DNA of 64,000 nt, taken from assembly GCA_947561395.2 (NCBI GenBank), contig OX387182.1, forward strand, positions 39,177,949-39,241,948, read 5' to 3'. The position numbers and the translations under genes were made by a program. Under the pieces are notes generated by a model that saw only the letters and a program-made list of their open reading frames with translations, was not told the DNA's origin and did no database searches. How positions within the stretch are numbered: the first letter of the stretch is position 1; every line of letters starts with the position of its first letter. This stretch comes from Buxus sempervirens (lineage: Eukaryota > Streptophyta > Magnoliopsida > Buxales > Buxaceae). This document shows, in pieces, positions 12,716 through 23,420 of this stretch.

Positions 12716-14010
12716 TGTCACATCCCAGAACCAGGTATGCCTCTTCAAGGCATCCCCCTGTCCCAGGTCGTGACAGGTAGGTCTTTATACCTGATAGAAA
12801 TGCAGAGGATTTAAAAACTTTTTCTATTGCGAGTGGAAGTGCTAAACAGTTCATACATGTGCGTAATAACAGTGTACAAGAAACAGTGTGGTGGTGGACT
12901 ACAAAGCAATTTAAATAATTATTTGGAGATTACAAAATATGGGTGACTAATCACTCCTCTCAAGGTGTAAGGTTTACATATCCAAAATATACTATAACAT
13001 TTATAAAAGAAATCCTAAGGCCTATAGTAGCCTTCCTCTCTGTACCCTGGTGCATTTTACTTTCCTCTATCCCCAATCCAGTCCTTCACACCGAACGTCG
13101 ATGGATCTGAAAAATAAGTTGGTAAACAACTGTGAGACTGGTGTCAAGCAACACATGCATGCACGGTGAAAGCACAGTTTATGCAGATAATATTCGATGA
13201 AACCATGACATTCAGGTATTTGAAATCACAAGTAATAACATCACAGTTCAATGCCATACAATAGGTGCATGCCTGTGCTTAAGTGTAGAAGTAATCCAGT
13301 TAATAACAATCTTCATTCAATTCTTATCACTTGGTTATCTAGGATGTTTAATATATACTGTACATGACCTCATCTAGCTTCATCGATTCCACATGGTGGT
13401 TAGGCATCAACGGCGATTCCCCTTGATGTAGGCATCCATAAGCCGATTCCCCTTGACATACAGGCATCCATTGCCGATTCCCCGTAGCAAATGGGCATCG
13501 GCCACTGATGTTGCTAGTGTTGGGATGATATCACAATAGAGCAAAATAACAGTAACATCACACTTGGTCATGTCACATATATACAAACATTCCTATTTAA
13601 TTCTATGGATCGATATCTTAAGGGTTCATTATGCTAGTATGTCCATTCATCAAGTTTCATAACAATACAACAGGCACACTTGCATGGAAAGTGCTCAAGG
13701 GTAGCCCATGGCCTTACCCGAGTCAATCTTGGGCCAAGCTCTCTTTCATATCTCATGGAATCCTAGGCCACTATCCTCCATGCCATGCCAATCACATCAA
13801 TAACGTGGAGGATGCTAGTTCACTACCCTCAAATGGGGTGAACTGCACACACTACCCACCAATGCTCATTCATACCACAAGATACTCAATACGGGCCATT
13901 GCCCTTCATATCATGCACTTCATGCCTTAGAGGGCAGTGGTCCAAGAAGCTGGGGTTTGGCCCAAGCCCTCTACGTTGTGGCCCAAACCCCAGGAAGCTG
14001 GGGTTTCACA
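12716..14010 (-). mobile_element. 3' LTR of the minus-strand Tekay/Del-like chromovirus
   Basis: On the minus strand the LTR starts TGTGAAACCCCAGC at 14010, immediately after a polypurine tract (TTTTTAGGAGGGTAGAA), and ends GGGATGTGACA at 12716. The ends are rough inverted repeats. A degenerate tandem array of about 37-bp units (gccgattccccttgac) lies at 13390-13500. The chromodomain frame runs on without a stop into the first 84 bases. The other LTR of this element is not in the window, so the target duplication cannot be checked (the left flank is tgagt). Confidence 0.7.
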
Positions 14011-14850
14011 TTCTACCCTCCTAAAAAGAAAATTTTGTCCTCGAAATTTACCTTGCAATTCGCCGAAGAGTGTAAGATACTTCTTTCTTATTTCAGCTTC
14101 GTTCTCCCATGTAGCTTCCTCTACGTTGTGGTGTTCCCACAAGACTTTCACCAACGGAATAGTTTTGGTGCGGAGAACTTGCTCTCTTCTATTAAGGATT
14201 TGAATGGGATGCTCCTCGAACGTCACATCCTCACGGACTTCCAATGGCTCAAGATCAATGATATAGCTAAGATCCGACACATAACTGCGAAACATAGAGA
14301 CGTGGAATACGTCATGTACACGGGCTAGCTGAGGTGGTAACTCCAACCAGTAAGCTACAGGCCCTACTGTCCCAATGATGCGGAATGGACCAATGAACCT
14401 GGGGGATAGTTTCCCTTGCTTACTAAACCTCAATATGCCACGGTAGGAAGATACCTTCAAGAACACCATATCCCCTACTTCAAACTTCAATTCTCGCCTC
14501 CTTACATCGGCGTAGCTTTTTTGTTTACTTTGGGTCGTTTTCTGATGCTTCCTGATCAAATTCACCTTATCCACACTGTCTTGAATGATCTGTGGTCCCA
14601 AATATTGCCTTTCACCTACTTCTTCCTAACACAACGGGGATCTACAAATCCTCCCGTACAAAGCCTCAAATTGAGCCATCTTGATGCTCGCTTGGTAACT
14701 GTTGTTGTAGGCAAACTCTACCAAGTCCAAATATTTACTCCAATGACCTCCAAAGTCCAAAACACAGCATCTCAACATATCTTCTAAAGTCTAAATCGTA
14801 CGCTCGGATTGCCCATCTATTTGTGGATGGAAGCTGGTACTAAACTTCAA
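14011..14850 (-). pseudogene. Chromovirus integrase C-terminus and chromodomain
   Basis: The open part (14601 down to 13927, 224 codons) carries the usual post-integrase region (FEVGDMVFLKVSS, KLSPRFIGPFRI, VHDVFHVSMFR) followed by a chromodomain (HPIQILNRREQVLR, IPLVKVLWEHH, EEATWENE). In chromoviruses this targets integration to marked chromatin. Upstream, 14602-14850 reads in pieces as the end of the integrase core (FHPQIDGQSERTI with the catalytic Glu, then FAYNNSYQ). It is interrupted by TAG codons at 14791-14793, where relatives have Gln, and near 14630, where relatives have Trp. The combination is typical of the Tekay/Del clade. Confidence 0.85.
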
Positions 14851-15428
14851 CTAAATTCCCAAAGCCTCATGCAAACTCTCCCAAAACTTAGAAGTGAACC
14901 GTGGATTTCGGTCAGATATAATAAATACTGGAATACCATGCAACCTAATAATCTCACGTACATACAGCTCGGCAAGTGATCGTAGGGGTTGATCCTTCCA
15001 AACAGGTAGGAAATGAGCGAACTTAGTCAGTCTGTCCACAATAACCCAAATGGAATCCTGCTGCTTCACTGTCTTGGGTAAGCCCGAAATGAAATCCATG
15101 GTTATATGCTCCCACTTCCATTCAGGGATAGGAAGCGGTTGCAATAACCCAGGTGGCTTCTTGTGTTCAACCTTCACTTGCTGACAAACCAAGCACTTCG
15201 ATACAAACTCAACAATTTCCCTTTTCATTCCAGACCACCAATAAATATCTCTAAGGTTTCTATACATTTTAGTGCTCTGGGGTGTACCACATATCGTGAA
15301 TTATGCCCTTCCTCCAGAATTACCCTCTTAATATCATCATCATTGGGTACACAGATTCTACCTCTGAATCTCATGATGTCATCACTGACACTGAAGTCCT
15401 TAGCCTTCTCTGAACCTCTGCTCATCAA
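14851..15428 (-). pseudogene. Chromovirus integrase zinc finger and catalytic core
   Basis: Two overlapping frames cover it. 15428-15225 holds the N-terminal part (RILVPND-type region and H...H of the HHCC finger: EGHNSRYVVHPRALK). 15267-14851 holds YRNLRDIYWWSGMKREI, the CLVCQQVK cysteines, then ITMDFISGLP with the first catalytic Asp and FIISDRNPRFTS with the second. The frames overlap around 15225-15267, so a small frameshift lies there. Integrase joins the cDNA copy to the host chromosome. This copy is broken and cannot act. Confidence 0.85.
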
Positions 15429-15440
15429 CTCTCTTGTTTT

Positions 15441-16067
15441 CTATAATTTAGGATTTGATAACTGCCTCTCTTTGATTCTACGTACAAGATCCAGCTCTAT
15501 TTGCATACGAGCCATACTCACCCCTTGACTAAAGAGTCGAAACTCTCCAGGCCAATTTCTAACTGTGGCTACAAGATTGCACGAGCTAGCCATAAACAAC
15601 GCTAAGGTGGCAGTGGACTCATCTGAAACTCCATTACGGCTCAGTGCAACAGCTACCACGTTAGCTTTCCCCGGGTGGTATTGAATGTCAAATCTGTAGT
15701 CCTTCAACAAATCTAGCCATCTTCTGTGCCTCATATTCAAATCTCTTTGGGAGAAGATATATCTTAAGCTCTTGTGATCTGAGTATATCACAAATTGTGC
15801 ATCAAAGCGGCAGTGTCACCAAATATTCAAGGCAAACATAATGGCTGCAAGCTCAAGATCATGCTTAGGGTAATAACGCTCATGTGGCCTCAATAGTCAT
15901 GAAGCGTATGCCACTACCCTGCCACTCTGCATCAATACACAGCCCAGTCTGATGCTAGACGTATTGCAATACACTACAAATCCCTCATTCACAGATGGAA
16001 TAATCAAAACTGGGGCTGATGTCAATCTGCTTTTCAGCTCTTAGAAACTATCCTCACACTTCTGATC
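15441..16067 (-). pseudogene. Chromovirus RNase H
   Basis: 15791-15441 encodes the C-terminal half (IYSDHKSLRYIFSQ, MRHRRWLDLLKDY, YHPGKANVVAVALSR). The N-terminal half at 15792-16067 is readable in pieces on the minus strand (RLGCVLMQ, then HERYYPKHDLELAAIMFA) but contains stops. RNase H would remove the RNA template during reverse transcription. The order RT, RNase H, integrase matches Ty3/gypsy elements. Confidence 0.8.
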
Positions 16068-16751
16068 CTAATGAAAAAATACAGACTTCTTAGTCAAGTT
16101 GGATAACGGGGCGGCAATCTTAGAAAACCCCTCAATGAATCTGCGATAATACGCAACCATGCCTAAGAAACTGTGGATCTCTGAAACATTGGTAGGTCTA
16201 GGCAAGTCTGCTACTGCCTTCACTTTGGATGAATCCACTAATATACCATCTCCAGATATAATGTGCCCAAGAAAAGAAATCTGCTTCAACCAGAATTGGC
16301 ACTTACTAAACTTGGCATACAGCTGATGGCTGCGTAAAGTGTGTAGGACCATCTAAAGATGACCTTCATGCTCTTCCCTTGTCCTTGAATAGACCAAAAT
16401 AGTGTCTATAAAAATTACCACAAAGTGGTCCAAGTACTGATGGAAGATCCGGTTCATCAAGTCCATAAAGACTGCTGGGGCATTCATCAACCCAAATGGC
16501 ATCACCAAGAACTCAAAGTGGCCGTACCTCGTACAAAATTCCGTTTTCTCTACATCCTCTAGAGCTACTCTCAACTGGTGATAACCTAATCTCAAGTCTA
16601 TCTTAGAAAACCAGGAGGCTCCATTCAACTGATAAAAAAGATCATCTATCCTTAGCAACGGATACTTGTTATTGACAGTGACTTGATTCAACTGTTTATA
16701 ATCTATACACAACCTCATGCTACCATCCTTCTTCTGCACAAATAACATCGG
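16068..16751 (-). pseudogene. Chromovirus reverse transcriptase, C-terminal two-thirds, cut by element 1
   Basis: Two in-frame segments, 16751-16353 and 16352-16068, are separated by one TAG (16350-16352). They contain [50 protein letters not shown] and the thumb/connection region (FLGHIISGDGILVDSSKV, FLGMVAYYRRFIEGF). The active-site box reads FIDTILVYS instead of the usual Y/F-I-D-D, so the second catalytic Asp is lost. The segment ends exactly where element 1 begins. The N-terminal part of RT lies 18.5 kb away at 35265-35812. Confidence 0.9.
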
Positions 16752-17290
16752 TGTTAGCACCTGATTTTTGCACCCCCAAAATAAAGAAAAATGAAAAGTC
16801 AAAAGTCAAACCCTGAGGGGGTCAAAAATTGACTTTTTGATTCAAGTAAATTTGGCCATCAAACTTCATCTCATTGAAAAGAGCATTTCGACACGATTCC
16901 AACGCAACTAAATTTGCTAGAATCGGAGTCCAGATGAGAAAGATATGAGCTGGTCAAACTTTTGGGGAGCAAAAAGTTGATTAAGCTGCCAAACTTGACC
17001 CCAGTGGATAGGTGGTTCCGAGCCGGTTCCAACGACACTAAGATTGCTGAAATCGGACACCGGATGAAGAAGTTATGAGTAGTTGAAGTTTCAGAAAAAC
17101 TACCAATGTGGCAAAAAAGGCAGCAAAAATGGAATAAACCAATAAAATAAATAAGCTAAATGTGTTTAATAATATTTTAATAAAGAGAATCTCGCTTTTT
17201 AATAAAATAATCGGAAAAATCGAATAAGAATCTTGCAAAAAACCAAATTGAATAAAGGTTTGAAATCCAAACATTTTAAAAACGTGCTGG

Positions 17291-17503
17291 ACCGTATTTC
17301 AATTACGGGCAGGGCATGCCCGTATTTAAAGTACGGGCAAGCTTCTGGAAGAAGACACGCGTCGTTGTACGGCGGGACACGCGTCCCGTACGGCCGATTC
17401 GCGAGATTTGTAAATGTGCGTTTTTCGCCCATATTTGAATTACGGGCAAGGCACGCCCGTACTTGAAGTACGGGCAAGGCACGCCCCTTTTTGCCTATAA
17501 ATA
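17291..17503 (+). promoter_or_regulatory. Palindrome cluster abutting the TATA box of the 5' LTR
   Basis: Serial imperfect inverted units (accgtatttcaattacggg, gcccgtatttaaagtacggg, cacgcgtc...gacgcgtg-like) fill 17291-17488. TATAAATA follows at 17496-17503. The 3' LTR repeats it. Such a module directly upstream of TATA looks like the enhancer/promoter of the LTR. Confidence 0.7.
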
Positions 17504-17805
17504 GAAAGGCCTCCCCCCCTCATTTGAACAGGCCCTTCTACTTGGTCGACCCCCTCCTCCTCCTAGCACCTTCCACAGCGAACCTCTGCCCAATTGCTGC
17601 CCCTCCAAAACCTAAACTTTTTTATATATCCAAATTACCCCTATGCTCTAAAACTACTCCAAAATCATGCCCAAGAATCGCATTTACCATCCATTGATCA
17701 AAGCCATTTAACCCAGCCTAACCAAGCCCTTCCCAATTCATCCCAGCAAACCTTGGAGGATGCGGAAGCGCTGCCGAATTTGCCGGAGGAATCACCATTA
17801 TTGAG

Positions 17806-17824
17806 TAATCATATTGTGAGTGTA
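17806..17824 (+). promoter_or_regulatory. Candidate 5' splice donor in the element 1 LTR
   Basis: CATATT then GTGAGTGTATT lies about 310 bases after TATA, in the position of the GTAAGT donors of the other Tat LTRs. It is a weaker match than those. Confidence 0.3.
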
Positions 17825-18305
17825 TTCCCTTTCCTAATATGATTATCATTTCCAATGTCTTTTCAAGTTTCTTTTGGATATTTTGGTTTTAATGTTACTA
17901 ATCAATTTGCTGTTTTCTAAGTCATGAAAAGTTAAAATAGAGGAGGAAGTTATATAAAAATAAAAGAAAGAGTAGTGGGAAGAGAAAGGCTTAAAAGGAC
18001 CCTTGAATAAACTAACCAATGCCTTTTTTATGCCTTGATGAAGAAGAGGTTTAAGGCCACCTTCTGATGCTTGAGCCACCCCTGTAAATACCCCCTACTC
18101 CCTCCTGAAAATTGGCCATGGGCAACTAATGAAGAGCTGGTTTTCCAGCAAAGGAATCAAAGAAGGAAGAAATGGCCATTTAGGCCGAATGGGGAATATG
18201 AAGCATTTCGAATGACCTGAGATCGTCACTGAAGTCACCAGAATACCTGAGAAGGCCACGGACTACATCCCAAGCAGAATCGACAGCAAAAATGAAAAAT
18301 AAGCT

Positions 18306-18413
18306 GTGCCCGTAAACTCAGAGCGGTCCGGTTGGGACCGTGTTTACTTCACGGACGAGCCCAACCGGAGTTTATCCACGGGCAAGGGTGGACCGTATAA
18401 CAAATACGGGCAG
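18306..18413. repeat. Second palindrome cluster, U5 of the 5' LTR
   Basis: Units such as gcccgtaaactc, ggtccggttgggacc, cacggacgagcccaaccgg and accgtataacaaatacgggc. It includes stems able to pair with each other. Repeated at 34420-34527. Confidence 0.6.
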
Positions 18414-19152
18414 ATATAAATATAATTAAAAAACATAATTTTCCGGCCTGATTGAACCTGATTCGACCTGAACCGGCCTGAACCAGTCCCTTAAGTATTT
18501 TGGGCTATCTTTAGCCCACTTTTGGACTGTGGGCCCAGATGGGCCCACCAAGACCACCCTGGGTCCACTTGTGGGGGTCCACCTTAGACTGGCCAATACC
18601 AGGCCTGTTTTCAATAAACAGGCCCAGACCCCTTGACCCTTGGCTCGTGGGCCAAATATAAGCCCACTAAGCCCGTTGTATGTGTAAATAGTTTAAGTAA
18701 ATAACCAAATGGGTTACCCAATAACCCAACTGGGCCTAAAGCCCAACCATGGCAGCCCACGGGTCTTCCAACGGGACTCGGGTCCGACCCACTTCATTTA
18801 AATAAATAAAAAGATAAAATCAAATAAAAAGGACCCATACCTTCAGAGGGCCCCACCAGACCCAATAAACAGCATGCTGGTCTAGGAAGGGTGAAACTGA
18901 CTCAAAAACCAGGGGGACCCGAGGGACCTGTCAGACCAATGGGGCGGACCAGGGTGTCTTTAAGACTTCCCCGAACCGTAACCGAGGACTTAGCTAGATC
19001 TCTAATAAGCCGCAGACTAGACTTAGACGCGGTTAGGGCAAAACCGTGTCTGCCTGCACTCTTAGGCAGTGGCGACTCCGAATGTCCCGAGGCACGCACT
19101 GAAGGTGCGCCCGGTGTGCGATCTAGGATCCAGGTTTTAGGTGCGCACAGCT

Positions 19153-19170
19153 TGGCGACTCCACTGGGGA
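19153..19170 (+). other. Primer-binding site of element 1
   Basis: TGGCGACTCCACTGGGGA begins three bases after the LTR and starts with TGG, the complement of a tRNA CCA end. Element 2 has nearly the same site (44731-44748). Ogre/Tat elements are reported to use tRNA-Arg. I did not check the tRNA sequence. Confidence 0.85.
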
Positions 19171-20479
19171 CACCTCAACCCAGTCGGACCCTGGTTATCA
19201 AATGAGTCAATTTAGGAGGATATAGGCTAATTTAGGAAGTACTTTTTGTCCAACCTTAGTAAGGTATGGAACTCATGCAATTACATGATATTGGGGGATC
19301 CTGTCAAACGGACATGATAATCGCCTAAGGTAAGTGGTTTTTAACAGGGACCAATGTGACCCGCCCACTTACCTGGGGATCCACCCAGACCTTGTATTAC
19401 ATGCTGTTCTGCACTTTTACTATAAATGTGATATTAAGGAACCCTTTGTTGGCCCTTATCCGAGAATCACCTGAATAGACACAGCACTTGACCCCACTGC
19501 ACATACAAACACCTCACTACACCGTGAATGAATTTTTTAACTGCGTGGGGTGACATGCACGAGGGAGTCTCCATGAATGATCCGAACTGAATGCTATATG
19601 AATATTTGAATGCTCTTCTTAACCAAAACCTAGATCTCTCTAGCAGCCACCCTTCTTCAATCGAGAAACTTACTTTTGGGATGGTATTAGCCCTACGCTC
19701 CCGTGGCTTGCCGGGGAAAGCAGGGTAAACCCATCTCCCCAGGTTCCTGGATTCTTCAAGCACCATTGGTTTCTTGCCATGGTACGCAAAGGGTCTAGTA
19801 CTTGGCTCAGACCCTTGAAGGCAGGCGCCTTGGGCTGGGTATCCTTCCCCACCTATTACTTCTGATAAACCCTGATGTGAGCATGAACATGAATGAACAA
19901 ATAGGGGTAAAAATCAATATGGGGCATTAACCCCCGCCTGTGTTGGTCTTAACCCTAATTTAAGGAAATTAACTCGATTTAATCCGCGCATCCAAGTCGG
20001 TCCTGGTTCAGTCGAAAGCCGGCCAGATCAGACAGAAATGGGTCAGAACAGAGGCAGAAAAAACCCTAGAGATAGGATTTCAGCCCACCTGCCGAAAATT
20101 TGTACCCTCCTTTTGGGTTCTCAACAACCCTAAAGGTGATTCTCTTTTCAGATTTATTTTTGTAAATTTCGCCCTCGAAGGCAAGTTGTAAATATTATTT
20201 TCAGTCCGACACTAGGGGCAGATGAAAGAGCAGATGAAAGAGCAGATGAAAGAACAGATGAAAGAAAAGGCCGACTAAGACCTGAATGTGTTTTCCAAAC
20301 ATTTAAAGGACATAACCCTTAAGACCCCATAACTTGAGTGCTTGGATTTGATTCTTGATTGCATAAACTGCTTAGACATTGAGTTAATTTTTGCATATCT
20401 TGTTGCATGCCTTAGACTAATTTAGAGTTTTTTGGTAGAAAACCCTAAATTGACTTGGAATTTCAATCGGATAGTCGGC
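19171..20479 (+). other. Leader between PBS and ORF1
   Basis: Untranslated leader, no supported gene. A 12-bp unit (agatgaaagagc) repeats about four times at 20219-20268. Short frames here on either strand show no family features. Confidence 0.6.
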
Positions 20480-21913
20480 ATGGCATCTTCATCCTCGACT
20501 GAGAGAGTTCGCTTCCCTAGGATAGAGAAGTGTGCCTTTGATACCCCTTGGATCCGTTCTTGGACAAGGCAATTGCAAGGAGATGAACAACTTAAATGGG
20601 AACAGAAATACCATATGGGACAAACTCTGTCCTTGTTAAATGTGCCCATTAATTGGGACATGATTCAGGTGGCCCTACCTTTCTGGGATCCCCAACTTTC
20701 ACTCTTTAGGTTTGGAACTAATGAGTTGACACCCACAATTGAGGAATTTGAACTATTCCTCCGATTTCGTGACCATGGAGAACCAGCCAGGCCAAGTCTC
20801 AAAGATAGCTACAAGAATGAAGCTTGTACTTTCTTTGGCCTACCAAGAGGAGAATTCCAGACTTTAGGAGGTGACCAAACATTCACACGGGTCTCTAAAA
20901 CCTTCCTTGCTGAAAAGATAAGTAACAAAAAGCAGGAAAGACCCCGTGTTTGGTGGGACACCTTCACCCTCGTGGTCCTGTCACAACTCTTCTTTCCTAT
21001 TGGGGGAGATACCATTAATTTAGCCCTCATGGAAATTATAGACCAACTCCAGGTGAAATTCCGAATTGCACCATTAATCCTTGCTCAGCTATACCATGCC
21101 TTGACCATGACCAAGAACGGAACTAGGAGGTTTCAGGGATGCGCTCCTCTCCTACACATTTGGTTCCAAGATCACCTGGTGGTTGCTGAACCTATCAGCC
21201 CACGTTATGGGTACGTCCGTGACAATGTCACCTTGATGGCCCGAAGAGAGATTAGACCAGACTTACCCTCCAGAGAGGACTGGTTTGACCACTTTCTCCA
21301 ACTGAAAGGAGAAACGGATATAAGATGGGGAGGCACATTTGACCAGACATATACCCCCGTCATAGCTTTCAGGAAAAGACATTGCCTAGCCTTGATAGGC
21401 TTGACCCATGCCATGCCATACTATCCGGTTCGAATTCTGAGACAGTTTGGGAAGTCTCAGGGAATACCGATCAAGGATGAGGCGGAAGGATTAACTGGCC
21501 CACTTACATGGGAATTGAAGAAAAAATTGGTGAAGGAATGGCAACACGTGCACATACTCCAAGAGGACATTTTCACTGCATTCGATGTTCGTAATTACGA
21601 ACAATGGATTGCTCGAGAAATTGGCCTAGACAGCCCACCTCCTCTCCATATCGTCACCTCTGACGATATCCCAGTTCCGCCCCCTGACACATACAGGGAT
21701 AGGGTGGCCGAACTACGGGAATCTCATTCTCGAATCCACCGTGCATACATGGATTTCGAGCGTAAAAACAAGCAGGCCAATGAGGCCCTTCAACAGCAGC
21801 TTGACACCATGCGCAGACGCGCAAAAGAGGACCGACGTTTGCGGAATAAACTTCTGCGTGCCTTGAAAAGGCGAGACGTGTCCTCTCATTATGATGATGA
21901 CCAACCTAGCTAG
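20480..21913 (+). CDS. ORF1: DUF7745 / plant-mobile-domain-like protein, sense orientation
   Basis: The frame is intact, 477 residues from the ATG at 20480 (MASSSSTERVRF); an upstream TTG extension is less likely. Landmarks are FWDPQL at about residue 68, LTPTIEEFE at about 83, a middle region with CAPLLHIWFQDHL, and a charged helical C-terminus from about residue 405 (RDRVAELRESHSRIHRAY and on) that looks like a coiled coil. Proteins of this type occur in plant transposons and are annotated as DUF7745 or aminotransferase-like plant mobile domain; the biochemical role is unknown. Location between PBS and gag is the ORF1 position of Ogre elements. It is homologous to antisense gene 1 of element 2 (57111-55375), which has an intron where this copy is continuous. 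With no stops while gag-pol has several, it may have been under selection more recently. Confidence 0.85.
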   Translation: MASSSSTERVRFPRIEKCAFDTPWIRSWTRQLQGDEQLKWEQKYHMGQTLSLLNVPINWDMIQVALPFWDPQLSLFRFGTNELTPTIEEFELFLRFRDHGEPARPSLKDSYKNEACTFFGLPRGEFQTLGGDQTFTRVSKTFLAEKISNKKQERPRVWWDTFTLVVLSQLFFPIGGDTINLALMEIIDQLQVKFRIAPLILAQLYHALTMTKNGTRRFQGCAPLLHIWFQDHLVVAEPISPRYGYVRDNVTLMARREIRPDLPSREDWFDHFLQLKGETDIRWGGTFDQTYTPVIAFRKRHCLALIGLTHAMPYYPVRILRQFGKSQGIPIKDEAEGLTGPLTWELKKKLVKEWQHVHILQEDIFTAFDVRNYEQWIAREIGLDSPPPLHIVTSDDIPVPPPDTYRDRVAELRESHSRIHRAYMDFERKNKQANEALQQQLDTMRRRAKEDRRLRNKLLRALKRRDVSSHYDDDQPS

Positions 21914-22079
21914 ACTCTGGGTTTGTTTGTTTTTTTAATCATGTAATTGCTTGTTTTGAATTTTGGCATTGTACTTCTTTTTCCATGAAGAATTTTGTGC
22001 TAGATTTAATAAAGCCAATTAAGACATCCTCAAATTCCTTTTTCAAACAGTCTGGCCCCAATCCTTTAACTTCAAAACT

Positions 22080-22500
22080 TTCAGGCGATTTGAATAAAGA
22101 ACTTGCCAAAATTTTTTAATCTTTGAACCCATGGGTTCTGAATAAAGAACACTCAATTCCTACCCAGCTTTCAAATCTTCAGAGATTATCAATTCTGAAT
22201 TTAAATCTTAAACCTTTAAGGGTTCTGAATAAAGAACACCCAATTCAAAATTTTTAGGCGATCTGAGTAAAGAACTCGCCAAATTCTTTTAAATCTTTAA
22301 ACTAAAGGGCTCTAAATAAAAAACACCCCATTTTTACCATCAACTCTAAAACTTTCAGGCAATCTGAATAAAGAACTTGCCAAAAGAATCGTTAAACCCA
22401 AGGGGTTCTGAGTAAAGAACACCCCATCCTTGTCAACTCTCAAGTTTTCAAGTTTAAGTCTTAAAACCCCAGGGTTCTGAATAAAGAACACCCAATCCCT
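22080..22500. repeat. Degenerate tandem array in the leader (ttctgaataaagaacacc)
   Basis: About nine spaced copies of (g)ttctgaataaagaacacc or gaataaagaacttgcc alternate with short spacers of about 25-50 bases. Non-coding. Confidence 0.75.
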
Positions 22501-22552
22501 TGAGCTCAGATCACACCCATCTGATTTATAAGATCACACGGTCAGCCTATGG

Positions 22553-22972
22553 GGCACTGAAGCCACTGGTAATTAAACCAGAAGATTGGCAGAGGATCGT
22601 CCTGGCATAGCATACCCCGTTGTGTGGCACCAAGGTCAAGCAACTAAGCTGACGACTAAGGTACGCTCGGGTATCCCTAGCCGAACTCTTAGGGCACTGA
22701 AGCCACTGGTAATTAAACCAGAAGATTGGCAGAGGATCATCCTGGCATAGCATACCCCGTTGTGTGGCACCAAGGTCAAGCAACTAAGCTGACGACTAAG
22801 GTACGCTCAGGTATCCCTAGCCGAACTCTTAGGGCACTGAAGCCACTGGTAATTAAACCAGAAAATTGGCGGAAGATCGTCCTGGCATAACCTTCCCCAT
22901 TGTGAGACGTCAAAGTCAATGGTGGTTAAACCAACGACTAGCTAAGACACGCCCGGGAACTACTAGCCGAAG
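22553..22972. repeat. 140-bp tandem repeat, three copies
   Basis: Units begin ggcactgaagccactgg at 22553, 22693 and 22833. The first two are nearly identical; the third drifts after about 60 bases. It lies in the leader between ORF1 and gag. Confidence 0.9.
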
Positions 22973-23094
22973 CTAGGTACTAACACCATCAGAGATTAAA
23001 CTGAAAATTGGTTGAGGTACACCTGGATGTTGCTGTTTAGCTCATCCCCTACGGAGACTTGACATAGTCCAACCTCGTGATACTGAGCTCAAAC

Positions 23095-23240
23095 CAACCT
23101 TTTAAATCGGGTTCCCTTTCCCAGCCGTTTGGCTTAAATAGACCAGTCTAAACCGGGTTCTCTCCCCCAGCTGCTTGGCTAAAACAGATCAGTCTAAACC
23201 GGGTTCTCTTTCCCAGCCGTTCGGCTAAAATAGATCAAGC
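23095..23240. repeat. About 50-bp tandem repeat, three copies
   Basis: The units resemble accgggttctctttcccagc followed by cgtttggctaaaa and agatcagtctaa. Third repeat family of the leader. Confidence 0.75.
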
Positions 23241-23349
23241 TTAAAAGTCCCTGTCATTTTCAAAATAATTCAAACAAATTAATCCTTGGTCCTTCTTTAT
23301 AGTCAGAATACATCAATAATCATGCATATAAGTTGTACTAATACCCACT

Positions 23350-23366
23350 GGTTGCCCTTCCCAGGT
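23350..23366 (+). promoter_or_regulatory. Putative 3' splice acceptor before gag (element 1)
   Basis: GGTTGCCCTTCCCAG then GTACCAA, 56 bases before the gag ATG. Element 2 has TTTTTGCCAG then GTATCAA at the matching place (47203). Paired with a donor in the LTR, this would make a spliced gag-pol RNA that skips ORF1. Confidence 0.45.
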
Positions 23367-23420
23367 ACCAAAATTGCTTCTTGAATCCCCTACCTCTTAA
23401 GATTCAGAAAAAGACTTGAG

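Larger units (their letters stand above)
16752..19149 (+). repeat. 5' LTR of element 1 (2398 bp)
   Basis: It starts TGTTAGCACC and ends GTGCGCACA. It is colinear and nearly identical with 32854-35264. The clearest difference is a short gap near 16983, where the 3' LTR has about 20 extra bases. It holds the promoter with TATA at 17496 and two palindrome clusters. Confidence 0.95.

Noticed and set aside
13937-14328. Plus-strand frames opposite the chromodomain
   Set aside because: Shadows of the minus-strand integrase/chromodomain frame, which has clear motifs.
17199-17477. Frames across the palindrome cluster in the LTR, conserved in both LTRs
   Set aside because: Conservation is due to LTR identity; both strands are open because of the palindromes.
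18891-19205. Frames of about 100 codons in the LTRs of element 1 (also 35006-35325)
   Set aside because: They lie in U5, end at the PBS or cross the LTR/target boundary, and have no family features.
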